From: an uncultured Lachnospiraceae bacterium
Lineage (GTDB): Bacteria > Bacillota > Clostridia > Lachnospirales > Lachnospiraceae
NCBI GenBank assembly: GCA_946620235.1
Contig: CAMONC010000006.1
Coordinates: 1-38,962, forward strand
DNA length: 38,962 nt
Direction of reading: 5' to 3'
Shown: one piece after another, positions 16,836-26,025 of the stretch
Numbering within the stretch: the stretch's first letter is position 1
How the letters are laid out: every line of letters starts with the position of its first letter
Notes under the pieces: model-generated
Told to the model about the DNA's origin: nothing
What the model saw: only the letters and a program-made list of their open reading frames with translations
The model's database searches: none
Translations under genes and position numbers: made by a program

Positions 16836-18011
16836 CTAGAACTTAATGAACAACGGTGCAAACTTGCGGGCAATCCTATATATCGGCGTTTCAAGTGCTT
16901 TTCGTGCATTCTTCAGTTCCTTGCGGATCTCTATCTTCTGAGGGCAATGTTGCTCACACGCACCGCATTCCACGCAGTTAGCCGGCCCGGTGTAATCTTT
17001 ACGCAGAGCCGTACACATAAAGTACTCCTTCAGACCGCCGAGTTTACCGTCCACAGCCTGTCTGTTATATGCCGCAAAAGTACCGGGGATATCCACGTTA
17101 CGCGGGCACGGCATACAATACCTGCAGCCGGTACAGCCGACCCTCATATGCGCATGATACTGTCGGACTATCTCAGCTATGGTCTTATGATCTTCATCGG
17201 TAAAGCTGCCCGGCTCATACTTGGAAGCTATGCGACAGTTCTCCTCTACCATCTCTACAGAATTCATTCCGGAGAGCACAACCTTGACTCCGCTCTGATC
17301 GTAAAGCCATCCGAGTCCCCACTCAGCCGCGGAACGATGTGACGGATGTGAATTGATGGCCTCAAGAGCCGGTGCGGGCAGATTGATCAGTTTGCCTCCC
17401 CGCAGGGGTTCCATGATAACCACAGGTATCCCTTTGGATTCCGCATACTCCAGTCCGGTGCGTCCGGCCTGTGAATGCTCATCTATATAATTATACTGTA
17501 TCTGACAAAAATCCCAATCATAGTCATCCAGGATGCGGATGAACATATCCGAATTGCCGTGATATGAGAAACCGACCTGACGTATCTGGCCTTTTGCCTT
17601 GCGTTCCTCGATCCAGTCGGTGATACCCAGATTCCTGATGCGCTCCCATGATGCTATATCCGTCAGCATATGCATCAGATAATAATCAATATGATCGGTA
17701 CGGAGACGCTTACACTGCTCTTCGAATATCCTGTCCATATCATCACGGGACTTGATCATATAGTGAGGCAGCTTGGTAGCAATATATATCTTATCACGCA
17801 TGTTGTTGCGTTCGAATATCTCTCCGATCGCCGCTTCACTGCCGTTGTAGATATAGGCAGTGTCATAGTAGTTCACACCCAGATGAAAGGCTGCCAGAAT
17901 CTCCTTTTCCGCTTTATCCAGATCAATATGACCGGCCGATCCGGTAAATCTCATACAACCGAATCCGAGCACCGAAAGCTCGTTACCGTATTTATCGAGT
18001 CTGTATTGCAT
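16836..18011 (-). CDS. Aldo/keto reductase with C-terminal 4Fe-4S ferredoxin domain
   Basis: NAD(P)H-dependent oxidoreductase of the aldo/keto reductase superfamily, Clostridia type with a ferredoxin tail. The TIM-barrel N-terminus has FGCMRF, the catalytic Asp50 and Tyr55 in YYDTAYIYNGSEAAIG, and Lys80 in ATKLPH. The tail carries CTGCRYCMPCP (Cys293, 296, 299, 302) and CVECGACEQHCP (Cys346, 349, 352, 356), a two-cluster pattern. Length 391 is normal for this subgroup. Substrate is unknown. AGGGA is 7 nt before the ATG. The leader predicted from its promoter is only about 13 nt, and the promoter is interleaved with that of rnpB. Confidence 0.92.
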   Translation of the reverse strand: MQYRLDKYGNELSVLGFGCMRFTGSAGHIDLDKAEKEILAAFHLGVNYYDTAYIYNGSEAAIGEIFERNNMRDKIYIATKLPHYMIKSRDDMDRIFEEQCKRLRTDHIDYYLMHMLTDIASWERIRNLGITDWIEERKAKGQIRQVGFSYHGNSDMFIRILDDYDWDFCQIQYNYIDEHSQAGRTGLEYAESKGIPVVIMEPLRGGKLINLPAPALEAINSHPSHRSAAEWGLGWLYDQSGVKVVLSGMNSVEMVEENCRIASKYEPGSFTDEDHKTIAEIVRQYHAHMRVGCTGCRYCMPCPRNVDIPGTFAAYNRQAVDGKLGGLKEYFMCTALRKDYTGPANCVECGACEQHCPQKIEIRKELKNARKALETPIYRIARKFAPLFIKF

Positions 18012-18035
18012 AATGATTCCCTCGCATGCTATTAT
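18006..18035 (+). promoter_or_regulatory. Promoter of rnpB
   Basis: TTGCAT (18006-18011) and TATTAT (18030-18035) with an 18-bp spacer give a predicted start near 18042, just at the P1 stem. The -35 includes the aldo/keto reductase start codon region. Confidence 0.6.
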
Positions 18036-18040
18036 ATCAC
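18031..18040 (-). promoter_or_regulatory. Extended -10 promoter of the aldo/keto reductase
   Basis: On the minus strand TGATATAAT occupies 18031-18039. The TATAAT at 18031-18036 overlaps the rnpB -10 by five bases on the opposite strand. The -35 (TTCGTC at 18 bp) is poor. The predicted start is about 13 nt before the ATG. Confidence 0.5.
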
Positions 18041-18042
18041 CT

Positions 18043-18388
18043 GAACTTGAGTCGGACGAATGATCGCGGCTGCCTTTCGGCAGGTGAGGAAAGTCCGGGC
18101 TTCACAGGGCAGGATGCCGGATAACGTCCGGTGGAGGCGACTCCCAGGCCAGTGCAACAGAAATAAAACTGCTATACTGATGTATAGTGATGGTGAAATG
18201 GCAGTGTAAGAGACTACCGCTCATCCGGTAACGGGTGAGGCTGTGTAAACCCCATCCGAAGCAAGACCAAACAGAGGGTTAAGGCTTGCCCGGCCGTCCT
18301 CAGGTAGGTCGCTCGAGGCTGTCGGTAACGTCAGTCCTAGATAGATGATCATTCCAGACAGAACCCGGCTTACAGTCCGGCTCGGTTC
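18043..18388 (+). ncRNA. rnpB: RNase P RNA component
   Basis: RNA subunit of RNase P, which matures tRNA 5' ends. The 5' P1 strand GAGTCGGAC (18049-18057) pairs with the 3' strand GTCCGGCTC (18375-18383) with one G-U. Signature blocks are GAGGAAAGTCCGGGC near 18088-18102 (conserved P4/CRI region), the mid-molecule GTAAACCCCATCCG, and AGACAGAACCCGGCTTACAG near the 3' end, which pairs with the P4 strand. Length is about 346 nt, fitting type A. The ends are estimated from stem pairing. It is followed by a strong intrinsic terminator. Confidence 0.95.
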
Positions 18389-18406
18389 ACATTCTCACAC
18401 TGCAAC

Positions 18407-18429
18407 CGGCGAATACATCGCCGTTTTTT
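18407..18429 (+). terminator. Intrinsic terminator of rnpB
   Basis: Perfect 6-bp GC-rich stem CGGCGA/TCGCCG with a 5-nt loop, followed by six T at 18424-18429. The T-run overlaps the stop codon (18428-18430) of the opposing nucleoside kinase gene. On the minus strand no T-run follows the hairpin. Confidence 0.9.
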
Positions 18430-20083
18430 ACAGTTTGAAACATCCGCCACCGACGAACTCTCTCACCAAAGAGTTATTCGGCAGATCATCGGATCCTATA
18501 GTCAGGAAGTACTCCAGGAACTTCAGCAGCCTCCTGGCTTCGAAATACTCCGGTTCTCCCTTTTGTATACCATAGAGCAACGGCTCCGCATAAGGCTTAA
18601 GTACAGCCAGCTCATATATCAGTGCGGAGTTAAACATAGCATCCGCGTCTTCCTGGAACGGGAATATATATTTCTCCTCGCCCTTTCTGACGGAAGGCCA
18701 CATTGATATGGTCTTCTGAGCGGAAGCGCCTCTGGTTCTCGCATCCCTGACCATACGTCTGATCAGTCTGCCGTCCGTGGTGGGTATACGGTTATGATCA
18801 TCGACATTCAGTGCTGTCAGAGCCGAAATATATATCTTGTACTTGCTCTCAGCGGGTAACGAGTATGACATCTTCTCATTGAGTCCGTGTATCCCCTCTA
18901 TTACCAGTATGTCGTCCTCCCCGAGCTCCAGGAAATCGCCATTATACTCTCTCTTACCGGTCTTGAAGTTGTATGCCGGCAGTTCCACACGCTCACCGTT
19001 CATGAGCGCAGTCATATCCTTGTTGAACTGCTCTACATCCAAAGCTTCCAGACATTCATAATCCGGCTTGCCGTCCTCGTCAAGAGGAGTATCCTTATGA
19101 TCCTTATAGTAATTATCCAGTGCTATCGGATGCGGTGTGAGACCGTATGTGCGGAGCTGGATCGACAGTCTGTGCGAGAAAGTGGTCTTGCCGGATGAGC
19201 TCGGTCCTGCGATCATGACGAACTTCACTCCGTCTCTGTCGGATATCTCATGAGCTATCTCACCTATACGTCTCTCCTGCAGGGCCTCCTGAACCAGGAT
19301 CAGATCCTCCACATTACCCGAGCATATCCAGTCATTCAGATCACCGACGGTATCGATACCCATATCTCCGGCCCACTCGGATGCCAGCATCAGAGTCTTA
19401 AACAGCTTCGGTCTGGGTACGAATTCCTCCATTCCGTTCCCGGTACCGTGCTGAGGCAGTACCAGCATGATGCCGTCCTCGTATTGCATCAGATCAAACC
19501 TGGTGACATATGATGTGCTCGGCATCATATATCCGTAATAATAATCATAATAATCACCCAGACAGTAAATGTTTATGCTCGATGATCTGCGGTATTTAAA
19601 GAGCTGCTCCTTATCGGTCATCCCGAGCTTTCTGAACAGCGCCAGTGCTTCTTCCGTCGGATATGACTTCTTGGTAAAAGGAATATCGGCATCGATCATC
19701 TCCTGCATACGTGCCTTGATCCGCTCTACACCATCGGCATCTATATGGAGATCATCACCCAAAGAACAATAGTATCCGGGGCCTATCGTGAAATTCACTT
19801 TCACATGATTCGTAGAGCCTGTGCCGTACTCATCATGTATGGCTTTCATCATCATCATGATGGCGGTACGCACATATGTCTTATGTCCGATCATATCTCT
19901 GCATGTTATGAAGTCAAGCGTGCAGTCAGAGCTTACTCTCTTCATCAGCTCGCGTATCTTGCCGTTAACTACCACGAGCGCGATAGGATCGTCATAGTTT
20001 TTCTGAAACTCCTTAGCTATGATCTCATACTTGATGCCTTCTTCGTAGTAATACTCTTTTCCGTCAATTGTGATCGTAACCAT
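18428..20083 (-). CDS. Nucleoside (uridine-kinase-like) kinase with N-terminal TGS/SAD-like domains
   Basis: P-loop kinase of the uridine kinase/phosphoribulokinase superfamily preceded by a threonyl-tRNA-synthetase-like N-terminus. The first 60 residues form a TGS domain ([25 protein letters not shown]), followed by a SAD-like region to about residue 240. The Walker A GPSSSGKT is at 293-300, with HPIALDNYYKDHKDTP and the later VIEGIHGLN of uridine kinases. Length 551 is usual for this fused type, widespread in Firmicutes and annotated as nucleoside kinase. The substrate is not certain. Its 5' end overlaps trmK by 20 nt. It is the last gene of the dgt-dnaG-rpoD-trmK run. Confidence 0.88.
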   Translation of the reverse strand: MVTITIDGKEYYYEEGIKYEIIAKEFQKNYDDPIALVVVNGKIRELMKRVSSDCTLDFITCRDMIGHKTYVRTAIMMMMKAIHDEYGTGSTNHVKVNFTIGPGYYCSLGDDLHIDADGVERIKARMQEMIDADIPFTKKSYPTEEALALFRKLGMTDKEQLFKYRRSSSINIYCLGDYYDYYYGYMMPSTSYVTRFDLMQYEDGIMLVLPQHGTGNGMEEFVPRPKLFKTLMLASEWAGDMGIDTVGDLNDWICSGNVEDLILVQEALQERRIGEIAHEISDRDGVKFVMIAGPSSSGKTTFSHRLSIQLRTYGLTPHPIALDNYYKDHKDTPLDEDGKPDYECLEALDVEQFNKDMTALMNGERVELPAYNFKTGKREYNGDFLELGEDDILVIEGIHGLNEKMSYSLPAESKYKIYISALTALNVDDHNRIPTTDGRLIRRMVRDARTRGASAQKTISMWPSVRKGEEKYIFPFQEDADAMFNSALIYELAVLKPYAEPLLYGIQKGEPEYFEARRLLKFLEYFLTIGSDDLPNNSLVREFVGGGCFKL

Positions 20084-20873
20084 ATCGTATCCCCTCCATA
20101 CGTTTGTATATCAGTTCATTGAGCCTGATATCTTCTGTTACTTCTCTGTATCTGCCTGAATGTGCTTGCTCCTTCAGCTCGGATCGTATCCCCTCCAGCA
20201 CACTATGTTCCCATTTCAGGTAGTCCATAAACACCGGATCGGCCGCTTCGATCAGCTTGTAGCCATACAGTTCATAAGCATGCATCGCTCTGCTGCCAAG
20301 TATTTCATCCCACTCCGGATCTGTCCGTTCATAAGCACCGGTTCCGCACTCTGCAGAATTATCTCCATGCTCCGATGTCTTGCTACCACCGTGGATGAGC
20401 TTGATGATCGTATAGTACTTGTCCGCATCCCTGACCATAACTTCGTCCGTGATCATGAGTCCCAGCTTCGGAACATATGCCCGTACATCCTCTATACGGG
20501 ACTGCGGAGAAATGATGATCTGTTCAAAAGCCGAAACCGTTTCGGGACTCTCCCTCAGGATATCCAGTATAAGAGGGCCTCCCATTCCCGCTATGATCAA
20601 TACTGCAGGACGGTCGGGGTTTTCTATATTATGTAAACCATCACTCAAGACTATCCTGATCCTGTCCTCGAGACCCTCGTCGGCTACATGTTCCGCGGCA
20701 GCTTTCAACGGTCCCGGATTTACATCCGATGCCACGGCGCCGGTGGCACCTCCGTGCTTTACCAGGTATATTGACAGGAATGCATGATCGCAGCCGACAT
20801 CATATACACACATGCCCGGCGGCACCATATCCGCTATGGCCTTTAATCTGCAGGACAGATCACTTCCTGTCAT
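20064..20873 (-). CDS. trmK: tRNA (adenine(22)-N1)-methyltransferase TrmK
   Basis: SAM-dependent enzyme making m1A22 in tRNA, in the cytoplasm. SAM motif [16 protein letters not shown] is followed by [13 protein letters not shown]. The family-specific [14 protein letters not shown] and the [13 protein letters not shown] segment are present. Length 269 is a little longer than the 230-240 usual, with extra residues around the [17 protein letters not shown] region. The C-terminal helical domain contains [10 protein letters not shown]. The ATG overlaps the rpoD stop by 4 nt. Position after rpoD is the usual Firmicute location. Confidence 0.92.
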   Translation of the reverse strand: MTGSDLSCRLKAIADMVPPGMCVYDVGCDHAFLSIYLVKHGGATGAVASDVNPGPLKAAAEHVADEGLEDRIRIVLSDGLHNIENPDRPAVLIIAGMGGPLILDILRESPETVSAFEQIIISPQSRIEDVRAYVPKLGLMITDEVMVRDADKYYTIIKLIHGGSKTSEHGDNSAECGTGAYERTDPEWDEILGSRAMHAYELYGYKLIEAADPVFMDYLKWEHSVLEGIRSELKEQAHSGRYREVTEDIRLNELIYKRMEGIRYGYDHN

Positions 20874-22120
20874 TCAAGATAGTCCTTAAGCTTGCGGCTT
20901 CGGCTCGGGTGACGGAGCTTACGCAGTGCCTTTGCCTCTATCTGTCTGATCCTCTCTCTGGTCACGTTGAACTCCTTGCCAACTTCTTCGAGAGTACGTG
21001 CACGTCCGTCATCAAGTCCGAATCTCAGTCTCAGAACCTTCTGCTCTCTCTCGGTCAGAGTACCGAGGACCTCAACCAGCTGCTCCTTGAGCAGGGTAAA
21101 TGCCGCTGCATCTGCAGGTACGGGAACATTGTCATCCTGGATGAAATCACCGAGATGCGAATCTTCCTCTTCACCTATAGGTGTCTCAAGAGATACGGGT
21201 TCCTGAGATATCTTCAGGATCTCTCTTACTCTCTCTACAGGCATACCCATCGCAGCCGCGATCTCTTCCGGGGTAGGTTCACGCCCGAGTTCCTGAAGCA
21301 GCTGACGTGAAACACGTATCAACTTATTGATTGTCTCAACCATATGCACAGGTATACGGATCGTTCTGGCCTGATCGGCGATCGCTCTGGTTATGGCCTG
21401 TCTGATCCACCATGTCGCATAAGTAGAGAATTTATAGCCCTTGTGATAGTCAAATTTCTCAACAGCCTTGATCAGTCCGAGATTACCTTCCTGAATCAGG
21501 TCAAGGAAAAGCATACCGCGTCCTACGTATCTTTTGGCAATGGAGACAACCAGACGCAGGTTTGCCTCGGCGAGTTTCTTTTTTGCTTCCTCACCGGCTT
21601 CCCCGCCTTCTTCCATCAGCTGGGCAAGCTCGATCTCCTCATCCGCACTCAGAAGGGGAACCTTACCGATCTCCTTCAGATACATGCGCACGGGATCCTC
21701 CAGACTCACTCCCTCGGGAATGAATCCTTCGATATTGTCGAGATCCACTTCCTCATCTTCGAGTTCCGAATCCTCATCCAGATCATCCATCGGATCATCG
21801 TCGACGTCCTCATCCGTGTCACTCATGCTCAGGATGTCGATCTCATGCTGTGCCAGAACATCCATGACATGGCTGAGCTGTTCATCATCCAGATTTGCTT
21901 CTGACAGGAAGTCGGCAATCTCATTGAGTTCAAGAACATTCTTTTTCTTTTTGCCCAGTTCGATCAGCTCATTCAGCTTCTCCTCGGCATTGGGAGGAAG
22001 CTCTATACCGTCATCGAGTCCGTCATCATTGATAATGTCATCTCCCTCCGCTTCCACATCTTCCTCGACCGGGATAATCTCTTCCTCGATCACTTCGGGG
22101 GTTTTCTTTTTTCTTGGCAT
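20870..22120 (-). CDS. rpoD: Primary RNA polymerase sigma factor (sigma A)
   Basis: Group 1 sigma-70 factor that directs housekeeping transcription. A highly acidic region 1.1-type N-terminus (residues 1-135) includes runs of Asp/Glu. [17 protein letters not shown] is region 1.2. [24 protein letters not shown] is region 2.1-2.2. [23 protein letters not shown] covers regions 2.3-2.4, which read the -10. [13 protein letters not shown] is region 3. [19 protein letters not shown] with [27 protein letters not shown], in two parts, is region 4, which reads the -35. GAGG lies before the ATG. Length is 416. It forms the dnaG-rpoD macromolecular-synthesis pair. Confidence 0.97.
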   Translation of the reverse strand: MPRKKKTPEVIEEEIIPVEEDVEAEGDDIINDDGLDDGIELPPNAEEKLNELIELGKKKKNVLELNEIADFLSEANLDDEQLSHVMDVLAQHEIDILSMSDTDEDVDDDPMDDLDEDSELEDEEVDLDNIEGFIPEGVSLEDPVRMYLKEIGKVPLLSADEEIELAQLMEEGGEAGEEAKKKLAEANLRLVVSIAKRYVGRGMLFLDLIQEGNLGLIKAVEKFDYHKGYKFSTYATWWIRQAITRAIADQARTIRIPVHMVETINKLIRVSRQLLQELGREPTPEEIAAAMGMPVERVREILKISQEPVSLETPIGEEEDSHLGDFIQDDNVPVPADAAAFTLLKEQLVEVLGTLTEREQKVLRLRFGLDDGRARTLEEVGKEFNVTRERIRQIEAKALRKLRHPSRSRKLKDYLE

Positions 22121-22137
22121 GTTCTACCTCTTTCTGT

Positions 22138-23901
22138 TTATAGATTTATGGTTGTCTTACGCAGTTCCTCCAGTGCTTTCTTATCACTCATCTGCCTTGT
22201 GATGGATTCCGCATCCATCGTATCCGAGGCACTTCGCACTTCGACTGCGTTCTTTTTGACCATATATATGATATCGTGCAGTGCCTGTCCTCTCTCGGAA
22301 TCGGCATCCAGAACCAGTGTGGTATTAAACAGCTCCGCCACCCTGCTCTGGTCCTGCTCGTCATCAAACGTGGTAACTATGGCCGCCGGATTCATACGTC
22401 CCGCCTCGAGGTCGGCGTAAAGTTGCCTGGCAACTTCCGCATACAACGGATCGGTAAAATCGGACGGCTCGATATACTTCCTGACTATCGGATATATAGA
22501 TGTATCTTCACTAAGCCATGTGATCAGATATCTCTGCTTCTTCAGAACCAGGTCTTCTGTAGAAACCTTCTTCTGAATACCGCTTTTCGGTTCCTCGTGT
22601 GCAGGCTTCACACCCATCGCAGCCTTGGCTATCACACGACGTCTCAGCTGGTCGACAGGGATCTGATACCTGTCGGCGGCTGCTATCAGGTAATTATCCC
22701 TGCGTACCTCATCTTCGAACTCACACAGTTTCACAGCCAGTGCATCGGTGAAATCGGATCTTGAGCCGGGATCCTTCATGTCGTAATCCGCTGCCATGAC
22801 ATCCGTTTCAAAAAAGAATGAATCCTTAGCCTCATCTATGCGCTTCTGAAACTCCTCCGCCCCAAGATTACGGATGAATTCATCGGCATCCTTATACGGC
22901 TCCATGCTGATGACACGGCACGGCAACTCCATGGCCTTGAGTGCGGCTATGGCCTTTAGCGTCGCATTCACTCCGGCTCCGTCCGAGTCATATGCCAGAT
23001 AAACCTTGCGTATGAATCTCTTGATGAGATTTGCCTGTCCCTCTGTAAAAGCCGTGCCCAGACTGGCTATCGCCATATTGAATCCCGCCTGATGCATGGC
23101 TATAACATCCATATAGCCTTCACACAGGATGAAATAATCCGCACGTGTGCTTCTGGCAAGATTGAGTCCGTACAGATTGAGTCTCTTATTGAAAATGAGC
23201 GTTTCCTGAGTATTGAGGTACTTCGGCTTCGCATCGCCCATGACTCTGCCACCGAATCCTATCACGCGATGATTGGCGTCCTGTATCGGATACATCACTC
23301 TGTTCCAGAACTTGTCATGTAATCCGTGTTTCTCATCATAGGATGCCAGCCCGGTATCGATCAGCAGCTTATCATCATATCCTTTGGACTTCAGATATTT
23401 CACCAGATCATCGCTCGAAACCTGTGCAAATCCGAGACCGAATTTGAGTAATGTCTCATCGGTCAGTCCGCGTCCGGTCAGATACTTATATCCCGCTTCA
23501 CCCTGAGGTGACCTGAGTGCATATGCATAGTATTTGGCTGCTTCTTTATTTACCTCCAGCATACGCTTTCGAAGCGTATCTTTCGATCTGTCTTCGGCCG
23601 AGATGCTTGTCTCGGGCAAGGTCACACCGGCTTTTTCAGCCAGAACCGCCAGTGCCTCGTTGAACGTGTAGTTCTCGTACTCCTGCAGAAAGGTGAAGAC
23701 ATTGCCCCCTCTCTGGCAGCCGAAACAATAGTACATCTGCTTCGACGGAGTGACGGAGAAGGAAGCCGTTTTCTCATTATGAAAGGGACATAAACCGAAA
23801 TAAGTATTACCCCTTTTCTGCAGATGAACATAGCTTCCGACGACATCCAATATATCGTTTTTGGATCTGACCTCTTCGATCAGTTCGTCAGGATATCTCA
23901 T
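22138..23901 (-). CDS. dnaG: DNA primase
   Basis: Makes RNA primers for replication with DnaB helicase. The CHC2 zinc ribbon has Cys38, His41, Cys59 and Cys62 (LCPFHNEKTASFSV, YYCFGC). The central TOPRIM catalytic domain shows CEGYMDVIAMHQAGF and AYDSDGAG. A C-terminal helicase-binding part follows (LVLKKQRYLITWLSED). Length 587 is normal. The first residues MRYPDELIEEVRSKNDILDVV match the family start. It sits 3 nt after the dgt stop and 17 nt before rpoD. Confidence 0.97.
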   Translation of the reverse strand: MRYPDELIEEVRSKNDILDVVGSYVHLQKRGNTYFGLCPFHNEKTASFSVTPSKQMYYCFGCQRGGNVFTFLQEYENYTFNEALAVLAEKAGVTLPETSISAEDRSKDTLRKRMLEVNKEAAKYYAYALRSPQGEAGYKYLTGRGLTDETLLKFGLGFAQVSSDDLVKYLKSKGYDDKLLIDTGLASYDEKHGLHDKFWNRVMYPIQDANHRVIGFGGRVMGDAKPKYLNTQETLIFNKRLNLYGLNLARSTRADYFILCEGYMDVIAMHQAGFNMAIASLGTAFTEGQANLIKRFIRKVYLAYDSDGAGVNATLKAIAALKAMELPCRVISMEPYKDADEFIRNLGAEEFQKRIDEAKDSFFFETDVMAADYDMKDPGSRSDFTDALAVKLCEFEDEVRRDNYLIAAADRYQIPVDQLRRRVIAKAAMGVKPAHEEPKSGIQKKVSTEDLVLKKQRYLITWLSEDTSIYPIVRKYIEPSDFTDPLYAEVARQLYADLEAGRMNPAAIVTTFDDEQDQSRVAELFNTTLVLDADSERGQALHDIIYMVKKNAVEVRSASDTMDAESITRQMSDKKALEELRKTTINL

Positions 23902-23904
23902 AGA

Positions 23905-24909
23905 TCAGCCGTGCCACGTCTTGGGCACAAATATCTCTTCATATTTTGCGGTAGCATATCTGTCGGTCATGGATGCTATATGATCGCAGACGACCTGCTC
24001 CACCGCTTCCCCGCGATACAGGATCTCCAGCAGGTATTTGGGAAGCATCTCGGTATGATCCAGATAATAATCGTAGAGAGTCTTCACCAGTGCTTCCGCT
24101 TTGCCTTCCTCGGCCTTGGCTACGGGATTTGTATACACGTGCTCAAACATATAATCACGAAGAGCCTGCATAGCCTCTCCGATCTCGGCGGACATACCTA
24201 TCTCACCTCTGTCCGTACTGTATGTAACTATATCGTGAATAAAACAATCCAGTCTCTTGTTGCAGGTATGCCCGATCCTCTCGGTGATACCCGCCGGCAG
24301 ATCTTTTTCGGTAAGGATCCCTGCACGTATCGCATCATCCACATCATGATGGATATATGCGATCTTATCCGCAAGCCTGACAACCTGGCCCTCCAATGTA
24401 GCCGGATGGGAACTCATCTGATGATTAAGTATGCCATCACGTACCTCCATCGTAAGGTTCAGTCCCTGCCCGTCCTTCTCAAGCAGATCCACAGTCCTGA
24501 CTGACTGCTCATTATGAGCAAATCCGAGAGGACATACTTCATCAAGAGCTCTCTCCCCGGCATGTCCGAAAGGAGTATGTCCCAGATCATGTCCAAGTGC
24601 GATCGCCTCGGTCAGATCCTCATTCAATCTGAGTGCTTTCGCTATAGTCCTGGCCGTCTGGGAAACCTCTAGGGTATGAGTGAGTCTGGTACGATAATGG
24701 TCACCCTCGGGTGTAAGAAAAACCTGTGTTTTATCCTTCAGACGCCTGAATGATTTGGAGTGGATGATCCTGTCCCTGTCTCTCTGAAAAACAGTACGGA
24801 TATCGCACTCTTCCTCATGTACGAGCCGGCCTTTAGATTCGGCGCTTAATGCCGCATAGGGACTCAGATACTCTCTTTCACGTTGTTCCTGTCGTTCTCT
24901 GATGTTCAT
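23905..24909 (-). CDS. dgt: dGTPase-like HD-domain deoxynucleoside triphosphate triphosphohydrolase
   Basis: HD-superfamily enzyme expected to release triphosphate from dNTPs and lower the dNTP pool. Metal ligands are visible: His78 in RLTHTLEVSQ, His107 and Asp108 in LGHDLGHTPFGHAGE, and a later KIAYIHHDVDDA segment. Length 334 is typical of the clostridial type 2 Dgt. It lies directly before dnaG, the usual Firmicute context. The ribosome site before 24909 is weak. The only -10-like element upstream (TATAAT, 24978-24983) lies before the trpS terminator, so the operon promoter is not firmly placed. Confidence 0.92.
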   Translation of the reverse strand: MNIRERQEQREREYLSPYAALSAESKGRLVHEEECDIRTVFQRDRDRIIHSKSFRRLKDKTQVFLTPEGDHYRTRLTHTLEVSQTARTIAKALRLNEDLTEAIALGHDLGHTPFGHAGERALDEVCPLGFAHNEQSVRTVDLLEKDGQGLNLTMEVRDGILNHQMSSHPATLEGQVVRLADKIAYIHHDVDDAIRAGILTEKDLPAGITERIGHTCNKRLDCFIHDIVTYSTDRGEIGMSAEIGEAMQALRDYMFEHVYTNPVAKAEEGKAEALVKTLYDYYLDHTEMLPKYLLEILYRGEAVEQVVCDHIASMTDRYATAKYEEIFVPKTWHG

Positions 24910-24922
24910 GGTGACCCCGGAT

Positions 24923-24960
24923 AAAAAAAGTCTACATTGATAATGTTCAATGCAGACTTT
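24923..24960 (-). terminator. Intrinsic terminator of trpS
   Basis: On the minus strand a 14-bp stem AAAGTCTGCATTGA/TCAATGTAGACTTT with one G-U pair and a 6-nt loop runs into TTTTTTT (plus-strand A at 24923-24929). It ends the FakA-like/trpS transcript 50 nt after the trpS stop. Confidence 0.88.
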
Positions 24961-25009
24961 CGAATTCCTTTTTTTAAATTATAAACAAATTATTAATTCG
25001 CGAAGCAGA

Positions 25010-26011
25010 TCAAAGTTGATAGAATCCGACCTTCTTATATACCTTGCGCAAGGTTTTCTCCGCAATATAAGATGCTTTCTCGGCGCCTTCTCTGTATACA
25101 GTGTTCAGATACTCCTTGTCTGCGATCAGTCTGGAAGCCTCCTCCCTGATGGGTGTGAGCATCGAAACAACCGCATCACCCACGGCAGGCTTGAACACTC
25201 CGTAACCCTGACCTTCGAATTCCTTCTCAATATCCTCATAACTCTTGCCGGTTATGGTGGAATAGATAGCCATCAGATTGGCCACGCCGGGTTTATTCTC
25301 CTTATCGTATCTGACGGGATTCTCGGTATCGGAATCCGTTACGGCACGTTTGAATTTCTTCATGATCACGTCAGGTTCATCCATCAGGAATACACATCCG
25401 TTCGGTTCCGACTTGGACATCTTCTGTCCGGGTGTGGTCAGTCCGTAGATACGAGCACCGACCTTGCTGATATAAGGCTCGGGCACGCGGAATACATCCC
25501 CGTAGATATTATTGAAACGGATCGCCAGATCCCTGGTAAGCTCCACATGCTGCTTCTGATCTTCACCTACAGGTACATAATGAGGCTGATAAAGCAGGAT
25601 ATCCGCCGCCATAAGTGCGGGATATGTGAAAAGTCCGGCGTTGATGTTATCCTTATGCTTCTCTGACTTATCCTTGAACTGAGTCATGCGGCTCAGCTCA
25701 CCGAACATCGTATAGCAGTCAAGCACCCACCCCAGCTGAGCATGAGCCGGTACATGAGACTGCAGAAACAGTGTATTCTTCTGAGGATCGAGTCCGCATG
25801 CGATATACAGAGCCAGCATCTCCAAAGAGCGTCTTCTGAGTTCCTTCGGATCCTGACGCACCGTAATGGTATGCAGATCTGCCATAAAATAATAGCATTC
25901 AAACTCATTGACTCTGTCGGCCCAGTTCTTGATCGCTCCGAGATAATTACCCAGATGCAGGTCGCCGCTGGGCTGTATGCCGGATAGCATTACTTTCTTT
26001 TCCGTATCCAT
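25010..26011 (-). CDS. trpS: Tryptophanyl-tRNA synthetase
   Basis: Class I aminoacyl-tRNA synthetase charging tRNA-Trp. The HIGH-type motif is PSGDLHLGN at residues 14-22. The KMSKS loop appears as GQKMSKSEPNG near residue 195. ADILLYQPHYVPVGEDQKQHVELTRD, read as two adjoining blocks, is the conserved Trp-site region. Length 333 is usual. No T-box leader is seen upstream. It starts 14 nt after the small FakA-like gene, so the two share a promoter and an intrinsic terminator. Confidence 0.97.
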   Translation of the reverse strand: MDTEKKVMLSGIQPSGDLHLGNYLGAIKNWADRVNEFECYYFMADLHTITVRQDPKELRRRSLEMLALYIACGLDPQKNTLFLQSHVPAHAQLGWVLDCYTMFGELSRMTQFKDKSEKHKDNINAGLFTYPALMAADILLYQPHYVPVGEDQKQHVELTRDLAIRFNNIYGDVFRVPEPYISKVGARIYGLTTPGQKMSKSEPNGCVFLMDEPDVIMKKFKRAVTDSDTENPVRYDKENKPGVANLMAIYSTITGKSYEDIEKEFEGQGYGVFKPAVGDAVVSMLTPIREEASRLIADKEYLNTVYREGAEKASYIAEKTLRKVYKKVGFYQL

Positions 26012-26025
26012 ATCTGTCCCCTGTA

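Noticed and set aside
21534-22202. Serine-rich plus-strand open frame over rpoD
   Set aside because: The serine runs are the complement of Asp/Glu codons in the acidic sigma factor N-terminus.
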